A DNA stretch of 64,000 bases from Mayfieldus sp963772265 (GCA_963772265.1 CAVYWS010000010.1:65958-129957), one strand, 5' to 3'; shown: positions 18,570 through 28,497, numbered from the stretch's first letter. Program-made: numbers and translations. The notes: generated by a model not told the origin, from the sequence alone.

Positions 18570-19325
18570 TTGGCGTCCGGCGAGCCGCGCGTGCGAGACT
18601 TGATCGAGATGGACGAGCTCTGGGTCAGCCAGCTCGGGATCGTCGGCTACGGATCGGCGCGGGAGCTGCAGGCGCGCCTGGCGACAGCGCGCCAGCGCGA
18701 GGAGATCCCCGACCTGCTCCTGCTGCTCGAGCACCCCGCCGTCTACACGCGCGGGCGGCGGTCGCAGCCCGCCGAGCTGCCGATGGGCGAGGACTGGTAC
18801 CGGGCGCAGGGGATCGAGGTCTGCGACACCGACCGCGGCGGCGCCGTCACCTATCACGGGCCGGGGCAGCTGGTCGCCTACCCGATCGTCTCGCTGCGGC
18901 CCTTCGGAGACGACGTTCACGCCTATGTCCGGCGCCTCGAGCAGGTGATGATCGAGACCCTCGGCGGGCTGGGGATCGAGGCGGAGACGCGCGAGGGGCT
19001 GACCGGGGTCTGGACCGGCGGCCGCAAGATCGGCTCGATCGGCCTGCACATCAGCCGCGGCGTGACCACCCACGGGCTGGCGATCAACGTCAACAACGAC
19101 CTGCAGCCGTTCGAGTGGATCGTCCCCTGCGGGATCGAGGGCGTGCGGATGACCTCGGTCTCCCGCGAGCGGGGCGCCGAGCAGGACCTCGACGCGCTCG
19201 GCGAGGCCCTGGTCGGCCGCTTCGCCGCCGTCTACGAGCGGCGGCCGGCTCCGGTCGGTGCCGCCCGGCTGACCGAAATCGAGGTCGACTTCGGGTCGGA
19301 CCGGAGCGCGGCGCCGGTAGCGTAG
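18570..19325 (+). CDS. lipB: Octanoyl-ACP:protein N-octanoyltransferase LipB
   Basis: Moves octanoate from ACP to lipoyl domains, the first step of protein lipoylation. Motifs: LLLEHPAVYTRGRR, DRGGAVTYHGPGQLVAYPI (acyl pocket, with the family Lys supplied by GRKIGSIGLH), GLAINV and VPCGIEGVRMTS with the catalytic Cys. The TTG at 18570 follows a GAGGGAG site; an ATG at 18609 is an alternative start that fits the typical N-terminus better. It sits between leucine dehydrogenase and lipA, in one transcript with the lipoyl-bearing E2. Confidence 0.93.
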   Translation: MASGEPRVRDLIEMDELWVSQLGIVGYGSARELQARLATARQREEIPDLLLLLEHPAVYTRGRRSQPAELPMGEDWYRAQGIEVCDTDRGGAVTYHGPGQLVAYPIVSLRPFGDDVHAYVRRLEQVMIETLGGLGIEAETREGLTGVWTGGRKIGSIGLHISRGVTTHGLAINVNNDLQPFEWIVPCGIEGVRMTSVSRERGAEQDLDALGEALVGRFAAVYERRPAPVGAARLTEIEVDFGSDRSAAPVA

Positions 19326-19330
19326 AAGCG

Positions 19331-20275
19331 ATGCCCGATCAGACGCGAATCCACGTCACCCGCTCCCGCGCCAACCCGGGCGGCGCGACGGTCAGCGACG
19401 GACGGCCGTTCCGAGAGCGCAAGCCGCCATGGCTCAAGGTCCCGGCCCCGGGCGGCCCCACCTACCGGCGCCTGCGCAAGGCGATCGAGAACGACAACCT
19501 CCACACCGTCTGCCAGGAGGCCAACTGCCCCAACGTCGGGGAGTGCTGGGAGCGCGGCACCGCGACCTTCATGATCCTCGGCGACGTCTGCACCCGGCGC
19601 TGCGGCTTCTGCAACGTCCAGACCGGCAAGCCGACCTGGAACGACCCGCTGGAGCCGCTGCGGGTCGCCAACCAGGTGGCGAAGATGGGCCTGCGCCACG
19701 CGGTGATCACCTCGGTCGACCGCGACGACCTCCCCGATTACGGCGCCGGCGCCTTCGTCGGCGTGATCCGCTCGATCCGGATGCAGGCGCCGGGCTGCAA
19801 GGTCGAGGTGCTGACCCCCGACTTCCGCGGCCAGGAGATGCCGCTCGCCAAGGTGATCCACGAGCTGCCCGACGTCTTCAACCACAACGTCGAGACGGTG
19901 CCGCGGCTCTACCCCCTCGCCCGCCGGGGCTCGGACTTCATGCGCTCGGCGCGGGTCCTGCGCATGGCCAAGGAGATGGGGGGCGACCGGGTGGTGACCA
20001 AATCGGGGCTGATGGTCGGCCTCGGCGAGAGCTTCGACGAGATGGTCGAGGCGTTCGGGATCCTGCGCGAGCAGCGGGTCCAGGTCCTGACCGTGGGCCA
20101 GTACCTGCGCCCGACCGAGCGGCATCTGCCGGTGATCCGCTACTGGCATCCGGACGAGTTCGCGGCGCTCGAGCGGGCCGCCTACGAGATCGGGTTCGAG
20201 TCGGTCGCCGCCGGGCCGCTGGTTCGCAGCTCATACCACGCCGACGAGCAGCTTCCCGACCGCCGGGCTGCCTGA
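19331..20275 (+). CDS. lipA: Lipoyl synthase LipA
   Basis: Radical-SAM insertion of two sulfurs into octanoyl-E2. The 314-residue protein has the auxiliary cluster motif CQEANCPNVGEC, the radical-SAM CTRRCGFCNV (CxxxCxxC), NHNVETVPRLY, SGLMVGLGE and the C-terminal VRSSYHA whose Ser ligates the auxiliary cluster. Starts 5 bases after lipB. No frame breaks. Confidence 0.96.
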   Translation: MPDQTRIHVTRSRANPGGATVSDGRPFRERKPPWLKVPAPGGPTYRRLRKAIENDNLHTVCQEANCPNVGECWERGTATFMILGDVCTRRCGFCNVQTGKPTWNDPLEPLRVANQVAKMGLRHAVITSVDRDDLPDYGAGAFVGVIRSIRMQAPGCKVEVLTPDFRGQEMPLAKVIHELPDVFNHNVETVPRLYPLARRGSDFMRSARVLRMAKEMGGDRVVTKSGLMVGLGESFDEMVEAFGILREQRVQVLTVGQYLRPTERHLPVIRYWHPDEFAALERAAYEIGFESVAAGPLVRSSYHADEQLPDRRAA

Positions 20276-20325
20276 CTCGGCGAGCCGCGAAAGCGCGCGG
20301 CCCCCGCCTGTAGGCTCGCGGCTCC

Positions 20326-21179
20326 TTGATCCCGCTCAAGGACAACGTCCCGACGGCGAGCTTCCCCCTGATCACGGTGCTGCTGATCGCGGTCAACATC
20401 GGGTTCTTCGTCTGGCAGCTCGGCTTCTCGGGCAGCGAGGAATCGCCCGGGCTGAGCAGGACCGGAATCAGCGGGCTCTCCGAGCGCGACGAGAACTCGG
20501 TCCGGTACGGCGCCATCCCCTACCGGATCCTGCACCCGGGCCGGGACTGCGCCTTCGGCGTCACCTCGAGCTCGGGTGGCGAGGCGGATGTCGTCTGCCA
20601 GGGCACCTCCGAGTACCGCCAGGCGGCATCGAGCGGCGCCCCGTTCGCTCGATACTCGAATCCGCCCTGGTACGTGACCGTCTTCACCTCGATGTTCATG
20701 CACGGCGGGATCCTGCACATCGGCTTCAACATGCTGTTCCTGTGGATCTTCGGCAACAACGTCGAGGAGGCGATGGGCCGGGCCCGCTACCTGCTGTTCT
20801 ACCTGCTCGCCGGGGTGGCGGCGGTCTACACGCAGGCCGCGATCGACCCCGGCGGGACGCTGCCGACGATCGGCGCCAGCGGAGCGATCGCCGGGGTCCT
20901 CGGCGCCTACGCGCTGCTATTACCCCGCGCCCGCATCCTCACCTTGGTGATCCTGATCTTCTTCGTCACCCTGATCGAGATCCCGGCCTACATCATGCTG
21001 GGCTCTGGTTCGCGCTGCAGTTCATCCCGGCGGTCGGTCAGGTCGCGGTACCGGACATCGGAGGTGAGGGCGGCGTCGCCTACTTCGCGCACGTCGGCGG
21101 ATTCATCTTCGGACTGGCGCTGGTGAAGCTGTTCGCGCGGCGCAGCCCCGGCCTGCCGGCGGCGGCGGCTCCCGGCTGA
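20326..21179 (+). CDS. Rhomboid-family intramembrane serine protease (frame break near 21000)
   Basis: A six-helix membrane protease. The TTG start gives IPLKDNVPTASFPLIT, a typical actinobacterial rhomboid opening. Motifs: MHGGILHIGFNMLFLWIFGN (WR-replaced loop and HxxxN), GASGAIAGVLGAY with the catalytic Ser in GxSG, and AHVGGFIFG with the catalytic His, which lies beyond the break. Near 21000 one C is missing (YIMLG then LWFALQF), one of the few deletions in this window. A periplasmic loop of about 70 residues, with two Cys, follows helix 1. Stop overlaps the next start. Confidence 0.88.
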
Positions 21180-22178
21180 TGAAGCGGATGCGGATAGCCC
21201 TCGGGGGGCTGATCGTGATCGCCGTCTGGGCCGCGGCGGTGGTGCTGGCGACGCCGATCGACGACCGGGGCGAGGGCGCCGGCACGACCGCAATCGCAAC
21301 AGCCGGGCTGCCCAGCCCGATCACCAACGACCCCGGAACCCGCCCCCCGGTCCACAACCGCTTCACCGTGCGGGCCGCCGCGGCGCCGACCGCCGTGCGG
21401 GTTCGCTTCAAGCAGCAGCCCCGGGCCGGAGTCCTGTTCGACATCGACAGCGGCGAGGTGCTCTGGCAGCTCAATCCCCTGCGCGAGCTCCCGATCGCCA
21501 GCCTGACCAAGATGATGACCGCGCTGATCATCGCCGAGCGCCACAAGCTGCGCGAGCGGGTCACGATCACCCCAAGGGTCCTCGGCTACGCGGGCTCGGG
21601 GGTCGGAGTGCTGCCCCGCGGCAAGCGGGTCAAGCTGGGGGCGTTGCTCTACGGGCTGCTGCTGGTCTCGGGCAACGACGCGGCGATCGCGCTCGCCCAG
21701 CACGACGCCCACACGATCGCCGGCTTCGTGCGGCGGATGAACCGGCGGGCGCAGCAGCTCGGCCTCACCTGCACCCGCTTCTCGACCCCGAGCGGGATCA
21801 AGGACGCGGGCAACCATTCCTGCCCTCTGGACCTGGCGACGCTGGCCCGGCTCGACCTCGCCAACCCGGTGGTCCGGCGCATCGTCGGCACGCGGCGGGT
21901 GCGGATGCGCTTCCCGATCAAGGGCGGCGTCCTCGACCTCTTCAACATCAACCCGTTCATCGAGCGACCCCGGAGTGACCGGGGTCAAGACCGGGCTCAC
22001 CAACGCGGCCGGCCGCTGCTACGTGATCACCGCCCACGTCAACGGCCGCTACCTCGGGGTGGTGCTGCTCAACACCCCCGACCCGTTAAAGCAGGTGCCG
22101 CGCCTGATGAAGGCGGGCGCGCGGATCGGAGCGGCACCCGCTGGGGCCCAGGCCGAGCCTCAGTCCGCCAACCCGTAG
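21179..22178 (+). CDS. D-alanyl-D-alanine carboxypeptidase, peptidase S11 (frame break near 21970)
   Basis: Peptidoglycan-trimming penicillin-binding protein. Signal peptide or anchor at residues 1-30, then a Pro/Thr-rich spacer. All three active-site motifs are present: SLTKMM (SxxK), SGN in LLVSGNDAAIALA, and KTG in GVTGVKTGLTNAAG. The KTG lies after a one-base insertion in CCCC near 21970; restored frame ends at 22178 with about 332 residues. ATG overlaps the rhomboid stop. It meets the Lrp gene tail to tail. Confidence 0.88.
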
Positions 22179-22739
22179 ATCTCGCCCATCTTGCTCTCCA
22201 TCTGGTCGAGATAGGGCTCGACGGAGAGCGGCCCCCCGCAGAGCCGCTCGATCAACTCGGTGGGCGTGAACTTCTCACGCGCCGGGGGGCTTTCCGTCGT
22301 TCTCGGCCATCGGCCGCTCGAGCAGGGTCGAGAGGACGATCTGCGCCTGGGTGCGAAGCACACCCTTCGTCTCCCGGATCCGCTCCAGCGTCTCTTCCAG
22401 GTGCTGGTTGTTCTCGGCGCGCAGATGAAGGATCGCGCTGGGTGCTCCGGCCACCGTGTAGGCGGCTTCGACCTCGGGATGCTTCATCACCGCCTCCCGC
22501 ACCTCGGCTCCGGACATGCTGCCCTCGCAGAAGAGCTCGACAAAGGCGTGAGCGTGCCAACCGAAGGCCGAGTGGTCGACGGTCGTCGTGTACCCCTTGA
22601 TCACCCCGGCGCGCTCGAGGCGGTCCACCCGTCGCTTCACCGCCGGCGCTGAGAGCGAGACCTGGCTGCCGATGTCCTTGAACGAGCGGCGCGCATCCTC
22701 CCGCATCAGGGCCACGATCCTTTGGTCGATCCGGTCCAT
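22160..22739 (-). CDS. Lrp/AsnC-family regulator (frame break in a C run near 22290)
   Basis: A winged-helix regulator: MDRIDQRIVALMREDARRSF, then recognition helix SLSAPAVKRRVDRLERAGVIKGY, then an ACT-like RAM domain (about residues 65-140) ending IVLSTLLERP. Without repair it stops after DGKPPGA at 22275. Removing one base from the six-C run at about 22288-22293 adds KFTPTELIERL...YLDQMESKMGEIYGLAD and ends at 22160. This protein-like tail is unusual for Lrp and overlaps the carboxypeptidase end by 19 bases. It follows the ammonia-lyase gene by 12 bases and probably senses an amino acid linked to it. Confidence 0.85.
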
Positions 22740-22751
22740 CAGGACCCCGAT

Positions 22752-24383
22752 TTATTGCGGTGGATCGGCGTCGGTGGACCCGGCGACGGCAGCACCAAGC
22801 TCGCCGGAGGCGACCAGGTCGACCGCGGCCTGCGATCTCGCGGTCCATGCGCCGGTCGGCCTCGAGGAACGCGACTCGCGAGCGCAACAGCCCGTGGACG
22901 GCTCTCGGCGGTCGCCTCGCCTTCTCGATGCCGCGCAGCTCAGTGCCTGGCAGCTGGCGATCAGGTGTATCGCCGCGATGTTCTGAGCCAGGTCGACGAT
23001 CGAACGCGCGTCACGGGCGGCAATCGTGCCCATGCTCACCTTGTCCTGATTGTGCGCCTCGGTGGATCGCGAATGGATGCTCGCCGGAGCCGAAAGGTGC
23101 ATCGCCTCGGCAGTCATCGCCGAGCAGCACAGCTGCATCCCCTTGAACCCGTGGTTCAGCCCGGCCTGCGGATCCTCGGGACCGAAGCGCGGGATCAGGT
23201 TGGGGGTCAGGCCGACGTTGAACTTCTCGTCCACGAGCAGCTCGAGTTGGCGGTCCATGAGGTCGCGGGGTTCCCAGCGCGACCATCAGCGAGTCCATCC
23301 TGGGTGATGTGGCTGCCGTAGAAATTTCCGCCGCTCTGCGCCCGCCCGCCTTCGACGTCGAAGAGGGGGTTGTCGTCGGAGGAGTTGATCTCGATCTCGA
23401 CCCAGCGCTCCAGCCACTCGAGCGTGTCGCGAAGGGCGCCGTTGACGTGGGGAGCGCAGCGGATCGAGTAGCGATCCTGGACCTGGCGATCCAACTCGAG
23501 GAACGCCTGCCCGTCAATCGCCTGGTCGGCGAAGATCGCCTCGCTGTCCAGGGCAAGCTCGGACTCGGCAAGGATCTCACGGATCATCCGCGCGCTTTCG
23601 ATCTGGCCCGGGTGCGGCTTGGCCTCGAACAGGAAGGCGTTGAAGTGCCCGCGATTGCCGAGCAGCGCTTCCGATGCGAGGGCGGTGAGGACATCCGAGG
23701 TCCGGGCCAGCCGGATTGAGTCGTGGACCGCGAGGCAGGCAAACGCGCTCATGAACGAGGTCCCATTGACCAACCCGAGGCCCTCCTTTGCCTCGAGCTC
23801 GAGCGGCTCCAGCCCGAGCTCGCCGAGCGCCTCCTGCGAACTGAGCTGCCGGCCATCGAGGATGACGTCCACCCGCTCGCCGACGATCAATGAGGCGAGG
23901 TACGGAAAGGGGAACCAAATCGCCGCTGGCCCCGCAGGAGCCGCGCTCGGGAATCTGCGGGAGTGCATCGCTGTTGAGCAGCAGGAGCAGCCGCTCGATC
24001 AGCTCCACCCGCACCCCGGAGTTGCCCTTGGCGAGGCAGTTGGCGCGCAACAGCATCGTCGCCCGGGTCACCTCGGGAGAGGCGATCGGCCCAGTCCCGG
24101 CGCCGAGGTGACGGACCACGCTCTTCTGCAGCTGCGCCGCACGCGCGGCCGACACCTGCCGGTTGGCGCTGTCTCCGAACCCGGTCGTGACGCCGTAGAT
24201 CGGGACCTCGCGCTCGACCAGGTCACGCCGCAGCCGACTCGCCGCCTCGACCCGCTCGACCGCCTGCGCCGAGAGAGTGGCCGCCCCTCGGTTTCGGGCG
24301 AAGCCGACCACGTCGTCGATCGCAAGCGACTGCCCGTCCAGCTGCAGGCGGGAGGTCTGCGGGTCGGCGACGACAGCCATCAC
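22752..24383 (-). CDS. MIO-type aromatic amino acid ammonia-lyase (five frame breaks)
   Basis: Family of histidine, phenylalanine and tyrosine ammonia-lyases. The MIO-forming Ala-Ser-Gly is in GSCGASGDLVPL (residues 152-154) and the catalytic Tyr in PIYGVTTGFGDSANRQ. The selectivity pair is His92-Leu93 (VVRHLGAG), as in tyrosine lyases; histidine lyases carry Ser-His and plant PALs Phe-Leu. Later motifs: NGTSFMSAFA, HPGQ, SSDDNPLF, GGNFYGSH and HNQDKVSMGTIAARDAR. Breaks near 23920, 23296, 23268, 22935 and 22838 are four insertions and one deletion; repaired length about 543. True pseudogene status is possible but the sites look like base-calling errors. Confidence 0.82.
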
Positions 24384-24558
24384 TTAATGATTGCGGTGAT
24401 CCCGCGGCAATTCAACCTCGTTTGTTGCACCCAGCGGCATGGAAGCGCTCAAACCAGGGCAAATCCCGCAAGATCGTTGCGCGACCTGCCGAGGGTGGGG
24501 CGCCGGAGGCACGGCGCCTGCAGGTCCGTGGCCCGGCGATCCAGGCCTGGAGATGGAA

Positions 24559-24631
24559 TGGAGCCAGCGGGACTCGAACCCGCGACCTTTCGGATGCAAA
24601 CCGAACGCTCTTCCAACTGAGCTATGGCCCC
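24559..24631 (-). tRNA. tRNA-Ala (anticodon TGC)
   Basis: A 73-base cloverleaf on the minus strand: acceptor GGGGCCA pairs with TGGCTCC, D-arm GCTCAGTTGGAAGAGC, anticodon loop TTTGCAT, T-arm GCGGGTTCGAGTCCCGC, discriminator A. CCA is not encoded. Confidence 0.97.
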
Positions 24632-24666
24632 TTTCGAGGAGAGTTTAGGACGGCGCCGGGGGGGGA

Positions 24667-26116
24667 ATGCCAAGAGCGGAAGCAAGCCCGCCAGCTCGGG
24701 CACCGTGTGAGAGACTGGCTGCGCAGGAACCGGAGGGACGAGCTCAGATCGCAACCAAGGCCGAGACAGCCGAGGCTGTTGGGGAGCGCGAGCACCCCGA
24801 CAAGTCTCCCGAGACCGTCGATCGAAAGGCCGAGGCGGAGGCCGAGAAGGGCAAGCGGAAGCCAGGGCAGCGGGCCGAGGTCTCCAACCTCGACATCGTC
24901 CGCCACTACTTCGACCGCGCCTGCGACCGGCTCGAGCTGCGCGACGACCTGCGGACGGTCTTCTGGAGCCCGTACCGCGAGGTGACGGTCCAGATCCCGG
25001 TCAAGCTGGCCGACGGCAAGGTCCACGTCTACTCCGGGTACCGGATCCAGCACAACGGCGCCCGCGGACCCTACAAGGGGGGCGTTCGCTTCCATCCCGA
25101 GGTCGACATCGACGAGGTCCGCGCCCTCGCCTCGCTGATGAGCTGGAAGACCGCGATCGCCGGGGTTCCGTTCGGCGGCGCCAAGGGCGGCGTCAACTGC
25201 CAGCCCGCCGATCTGGAGACCGGCCGAGGTCCAGAAGATCGCCCGCTCGTTCATGGACAAGATCGAGAAGGTCCTCGGGCCGACCCGCGACATCCCGGCT
25301 CCCGACGTCAACACCGACGCCCAGGTGATGGCCTGGTTCATGGACGAGTACGGGAAGCTCCACGGCCACACCCCGGCGATCTGCACCGGCAAGCCGATCG
25401 AGCTCGAGGGATCGCTCGGCCGCGAGGCGGCGACCGGGCGGGGCTGCGTCTACATGTTCCGCGAGGCCGCCCCCCAACTCGGCCTCAGCCCCGCCGACGT
25501 CACCTTCGCGGTCCAGGGATTCGGCAACGTCGGCTCCTGGGCGGCGCGGATCATGCACCAGCTCGGCTGCCGCATGGTCGCCGTCTCCGACGCCAACGGG
25601 GCGATCCACAGCGCTGCCGGGCTCGACCCCGACGAGCTGGTCCGCTTCATCGACGAGGGCGGCAAGCTGTCCGACTTCGAGGGCGCCGAGGAGATCGACG
25701 CCGACGAGCTGGTGACGGTCGACTGCGACGTCCTGATCCCCGCCGCGCTCGGGGGGATGATCCACGAGGGAAACGCCGATCGACTGCGCTGCAAGATGCT
25801 GATCGAGGGCGCGAACTCCCCCACCACCCCGGCCGCCGACACGATCCTCAACGAGAAGGGCGTCTACATCATCCCTGACGTGATGGCCAACGCGGGCGGC
25901 GTCGTCGTCTCCTACTTCGAGTGGGTCCAGAACCTCCAGCACTTCCGCTGGGAGGAACGCGAGGTCAACGACAAGCTGAGCACGATCATGCGGCGCGCCT
26001 ACCGCGAGGTCTCGGCGCGGGCCAAGGAATCGGGGGTGCCGCTGCGCGAGGCCGGCTTCGAGCTCGGGATCGAGCGGGTCGTGCAGGCCGCCCGTACCCG
26101 CGGCTACGTGACCTGA
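24667..26116 (+). CDS. gdhA: Glutamate dehydrogenase, hexameric type (frame break near 25217)
   Basis: Interconverts glutamate and 2-oxoglutarate. Motifs: VHVYSGYRIQHNGARGPYKGG (substrate site), PFGGAKGGVNC with the catalytic Lys, GSLGREAATGRGCVYM, and the NAD domain VQGFGNVGSWAARIM. Near 25217, GAGACCGGCCGAG should read GAGACCGCCGAG, giving ETAEVQKIARSFMDKIEKVLG. Repaired length about 482. The first 70 residues are a charged Lys/Glu/Ala extension with no match to the fold; the ATG at 24667 follows a G-run, and a later start is possible. Confidence 0.9.
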
Positions 26117-26282
26117 GCGGCCAGAGCCCGGCCACGAGCCGTGCCCAGGCATGGACGCCTGTTCTAAATCCCTGCGCAACATGCTCAAGTCCGGCTGCCA
26201 GGCACCGATTAGCTTTGTACCGGTCTACGAACCGGATCCGACTGCCTACACATACTTGCCAGGGAAGGCAAGAACGCCAACA

Positions 26283-26310
26283 GGAAACCCCGCCTAGAGC
26301 GGGGTTTTCC
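26283..26310 (+). terminator. Bidirectional intrinsic terminator
   Basis: AAACCCCGC, loop CTAGA, GCGGGGTTTT: a 9-bp stem flanked by A-run and T-run, placed between the convergent glutamate dehydrogenase (plus) and acidic-protein (minus) genes. The other bases of 26117-26341 hold no gene that I can support. Confidence 0.85.
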
Positions 26311-26341
26311 TGATCAAGCGGGGGTTTTCGCCGAGCGCCCG

Positions 26342-27091
26342 CTAGTCGTCGAAGTCGAAGTCCTTCGGCGGCTTCTGCTCGAACCACATCTGGTCGTGCT
26401 CGGGGGTGTCCTGGAGGAACTCCGGGGTCTCCTCGAGCACGTCTTCGCCCTCTTCCTCCTCGCCTTCCTCCTCGCCTTCGGCGAACTCCGCCTCGGTCTC
26501 CTCGGGCAGCGCCTCCTCACCCTTCTCAGGCAGCGCCTCCTCACCCTCCCCCGGCAGCGGCTCGGCGACCTCAGGCGCGGCCGCCTCGGCCGTCTCAGGA
26601 GCGTCGAGGGCCTGGTCGAGCTCGTCGGAGAGCGACTGCTCGGAGAAGAAATCGTCTTCGACCGCGGGCTCCTCGGCCGGCGCCTCCTCGGCCGCGGCAG
26701 GCTCTGCCGCCGCGGGCTCTTCGACCGCGGGCTCGCCGCCGAAGTCGTAGATCTCGGTCGGCTGGTCGCTGATCGCCTCGGGCTCATCGGGGGGCTCCGG
26801 AGGCGGATGCTCCTCGGTCTCGGCGCGCACTACCTCCGCCCCGGCGACCTCGGGCTCCTCGGTCTCGACCGGTCCAGGCAGCGGCTCTTCGTGCTCGGCG
26901 GGCGGCTCCTCGACCGCCGGCGCCGGCTCGTCCTCGATCGCGACAGCGGTCTCGGCGTCGCCGGAGGGGGCCCCTGGACGTTCGGGAGGGCCGAAGGCCT
27001 CGTCCTCGAGCTTGCGCAGGTCGCCCTCGGCAGCCCCGTGCTGCCGCTTCAGCTCCAGATGTTCGCGGATTGCCTCGTCGAGAATGCCCAT
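26342..27091 (-). CDS. Highly acidic low-complexity protein of unknown function
   Basis: A 249-residue protein. The N-terminus MGILDEAIREHLELKRQHGA is a short predicted helix followed by DLRKLEDEAFGPP; the C-terminus is PEHDQMWFEQKPPKDFDFDD. Between them lies a disordered stretch rich in Glu, Pro and Ala (about 30 percent Glu), with tandem short units such as EKGEEALPE. Both ends look conserved and I recall similar proteins in Thermoleophilia, whereas the centre should vary freely. No function known. GC-rich codons make the opposite strand open as well, but its product is a shadow. Confidence 0.8.
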   Translation of the reverse strand: MGILDEAIREHLELKRQHGAAEGDLRKLEDEAFGPPERPGAPSGDAETAVAIEDEPAPAVEEPPAEHEEPLPGPVETEEPEVAGAEVVRAETEEHPPPEPPDEPEAISDQPTEIYDFGGEPAVEEPAAAEPAAAEEAPAEEPAVEDDFFSEQSLSDELDQALDAPETAEAAAPEVAEPLPGEGEEALPEKGEEALPEETEAEFAEGEEEGEEEEGEDVLEETPEFLQDTPEHDQMWFEQKPPKDFDFDD

Positions 27092-27186
27092 GGTCTCCGC
27101 CTCGCTCGCGCTACAGACTAGGCGGTTTGCACGGTGCCGGGCGGGACACTCCGCCCACTGCCACGCCCCTGCAACCGTGCCTGCAG

Positions 27187-28497
27187 CTAGCGTGGAACGG
27201 GCTCTGCGGGACGGCGCCCGGTGGCGCTCGCGGTGCGGTTCTTGCCCTGCTGCTTGGCCCTGTAGAGCGCCTGGTCGGCGGACTTGATCAGGGACCTGAC
27301 ATCGGGCTGCTGCTCGGGGCTGCCGGAGACCCCGACGCTTGCCCTGACCGCGATCTCCCCGCCCCCTCCGTCGATCGGGATCCGCATTCGATCGAGCCGC
27401 TTGCGGATCCGCTCGGCGACCTCGACCGCTCCACCGATCCTCGTCTCGGGAAGGGCGATCGCAAACTCCTCGCCCCCGTAGCGAGCCGGCTCGTCGACTT
27501 CCCGTGACTCCGACATCAACACCCGGCCCACCTCGCGCAGGACCCGGTCGCCGGTCAGATGGCCATGGCTGTCGTTTATCTCCTTGAAGTCGTCGAGATC
27601 GAGCATCACCACCGAGAGGGGGCGGTCGAAGCGCTTCGCCCGCTCGACCTCCTTGGTGAGGATCTGGCGGAAGCGGCGGTGGTTCGAGAGGCCGGTGAGG
27701 GCGTCCGTGATCGCTTCCTCCTCGGCGCGCTCGTGCTGGTTGCGCAGGTCGCGGACGAGGGGGACGATCAGCGCCAGGGCGAGCAGGACAAGAGCGCCGA
27801 TGATCACCGCGACCAGTGCCTGGCTGCCGGAGATTCCCGAGCCCCTGGGGCCCAGGAGGGCGGCCCGGATCGGACCGACGGCGTCGGGCAGTGAGACGAT
27901 TCGCGCCCGGTAGTCGCCGCTGGGAAGGCTCACGTCCGTGGTGCGCGAATCGGTGCCAGAAAGGTCGAGCCCACCGGCGGCGGCGCCGCCGGTGGCGATC
28001 GTCGCACCGCCGCTGGAGACGACGAAGGGGAACCCCGTGTCACGGCTGACCTCGTGGGCGAATTCGGTCGCGTCGGTGGTCGAGACGATCATCGTCCCGA
28101 GATCGCCGCCCTGGTCCCGGATCTGCAGCTCAACGTCGGCAACCGGCTGGCCGCTCGAGAAGGAGGCCAGGGTAGTTGCGCCGTTGCGCACCTCCAGGCG
28201 CGTCAAGCCGAGCGTCAGCGCCAGCGATCTGACCAAACGGTCGAGGGCCGGGCTGGGAGCCGACGCGACCGCGGCGCCGAGCTGCGGATCGTTGGCCGCG
28301 AGGCGGGCCTGGCGGCGTGCTTCGCGCAGATCGGTGCGGTACTGGTTCAGGGTCGGTGTCAGCGCACCGGCCAGACGGGCGTCTGCCTTTCCCGTTCTCG
28401 ACTGCGACGACAGCGGCACGAAGAAGATCACGATCGCCAGAACCGGCACGACCATGATCAACAGAACGGTCAATGTGAGACGCCTACGAAAGCTCAT
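27187..28497 (-). CDS. Membrane-anchored diguanylate cyclase (GGDEF)
   Basis: A 436-residue protein with a TM helix at about 8-30, an extracellular sensor of about 210 residues (cache-like, TLGLTRLEVRNGATTLASF), a second TM at about 240-262, a short coiled linker and a GGDEF domain with ARYGGEEFAIALPE. An RxxD inhibitory site (REVD) lies five residues before GGEEF, so product inhibition is likely. DALTGLSNHRRF and MLDLDDFKEINDSHGH are intact. No EAL domain, unlike the protein at 5.1 kb. It ends upstream of the acidic-protein gene on the same strand. Confidence 0.95.
   Translation of the reverse strand: MSFRRRLTLTVLLIMVVPVLAIVIFFVPLSSQSRTGKADARLAGALTPTLNQYRTDLREARRQARLAANDPQLGAAVASAPSPALDRLVRSLALTLGLTRLEVRNGATTLASFSSGQPVADVELQIRDQGGDLGTMIVSTTDATEFAHEVSRDTGFPFVVSSGGATIATGGAAAGGLDLSGTDSRTTDVSLPSGDYRARIVSLPDAVGPIRAALLGPRGSGISGSQALVAVIIGALVLLALALIVPLVRDLRNQHERAEEEAITDALTGLSNHRRFRQILTKEVERAKRFDRPLSVVMLDLDDFKEINDSHGHLTGDRVLREVGRVLMSESREVDEPARYGGEEFAIALPETRIGGAVEVAERIRKRLDRMRIPIDGGGGEIAVRASVGVSGSPEQQPDVRSLIKSADQALYRAKQQGKNRTASATGRRPAEPVPR

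Noticed and set aside
24449..24754. Minus-strand frames over the tRNA-Ala genes giving peptides such as ELAGLEPATS
   Set aside because: This is the known artefact of translating antisense tRNA sequence; the tRNA cloverleaf explains it.
26150..26260. tRNA-like stem CCGG-TCTACGAA-CCGG between glutamate dehydrogenase and the terminator
   Set aside because: No acceptor stem and no GGTTCGA T-arm; anticodon stem is only 4 bp.
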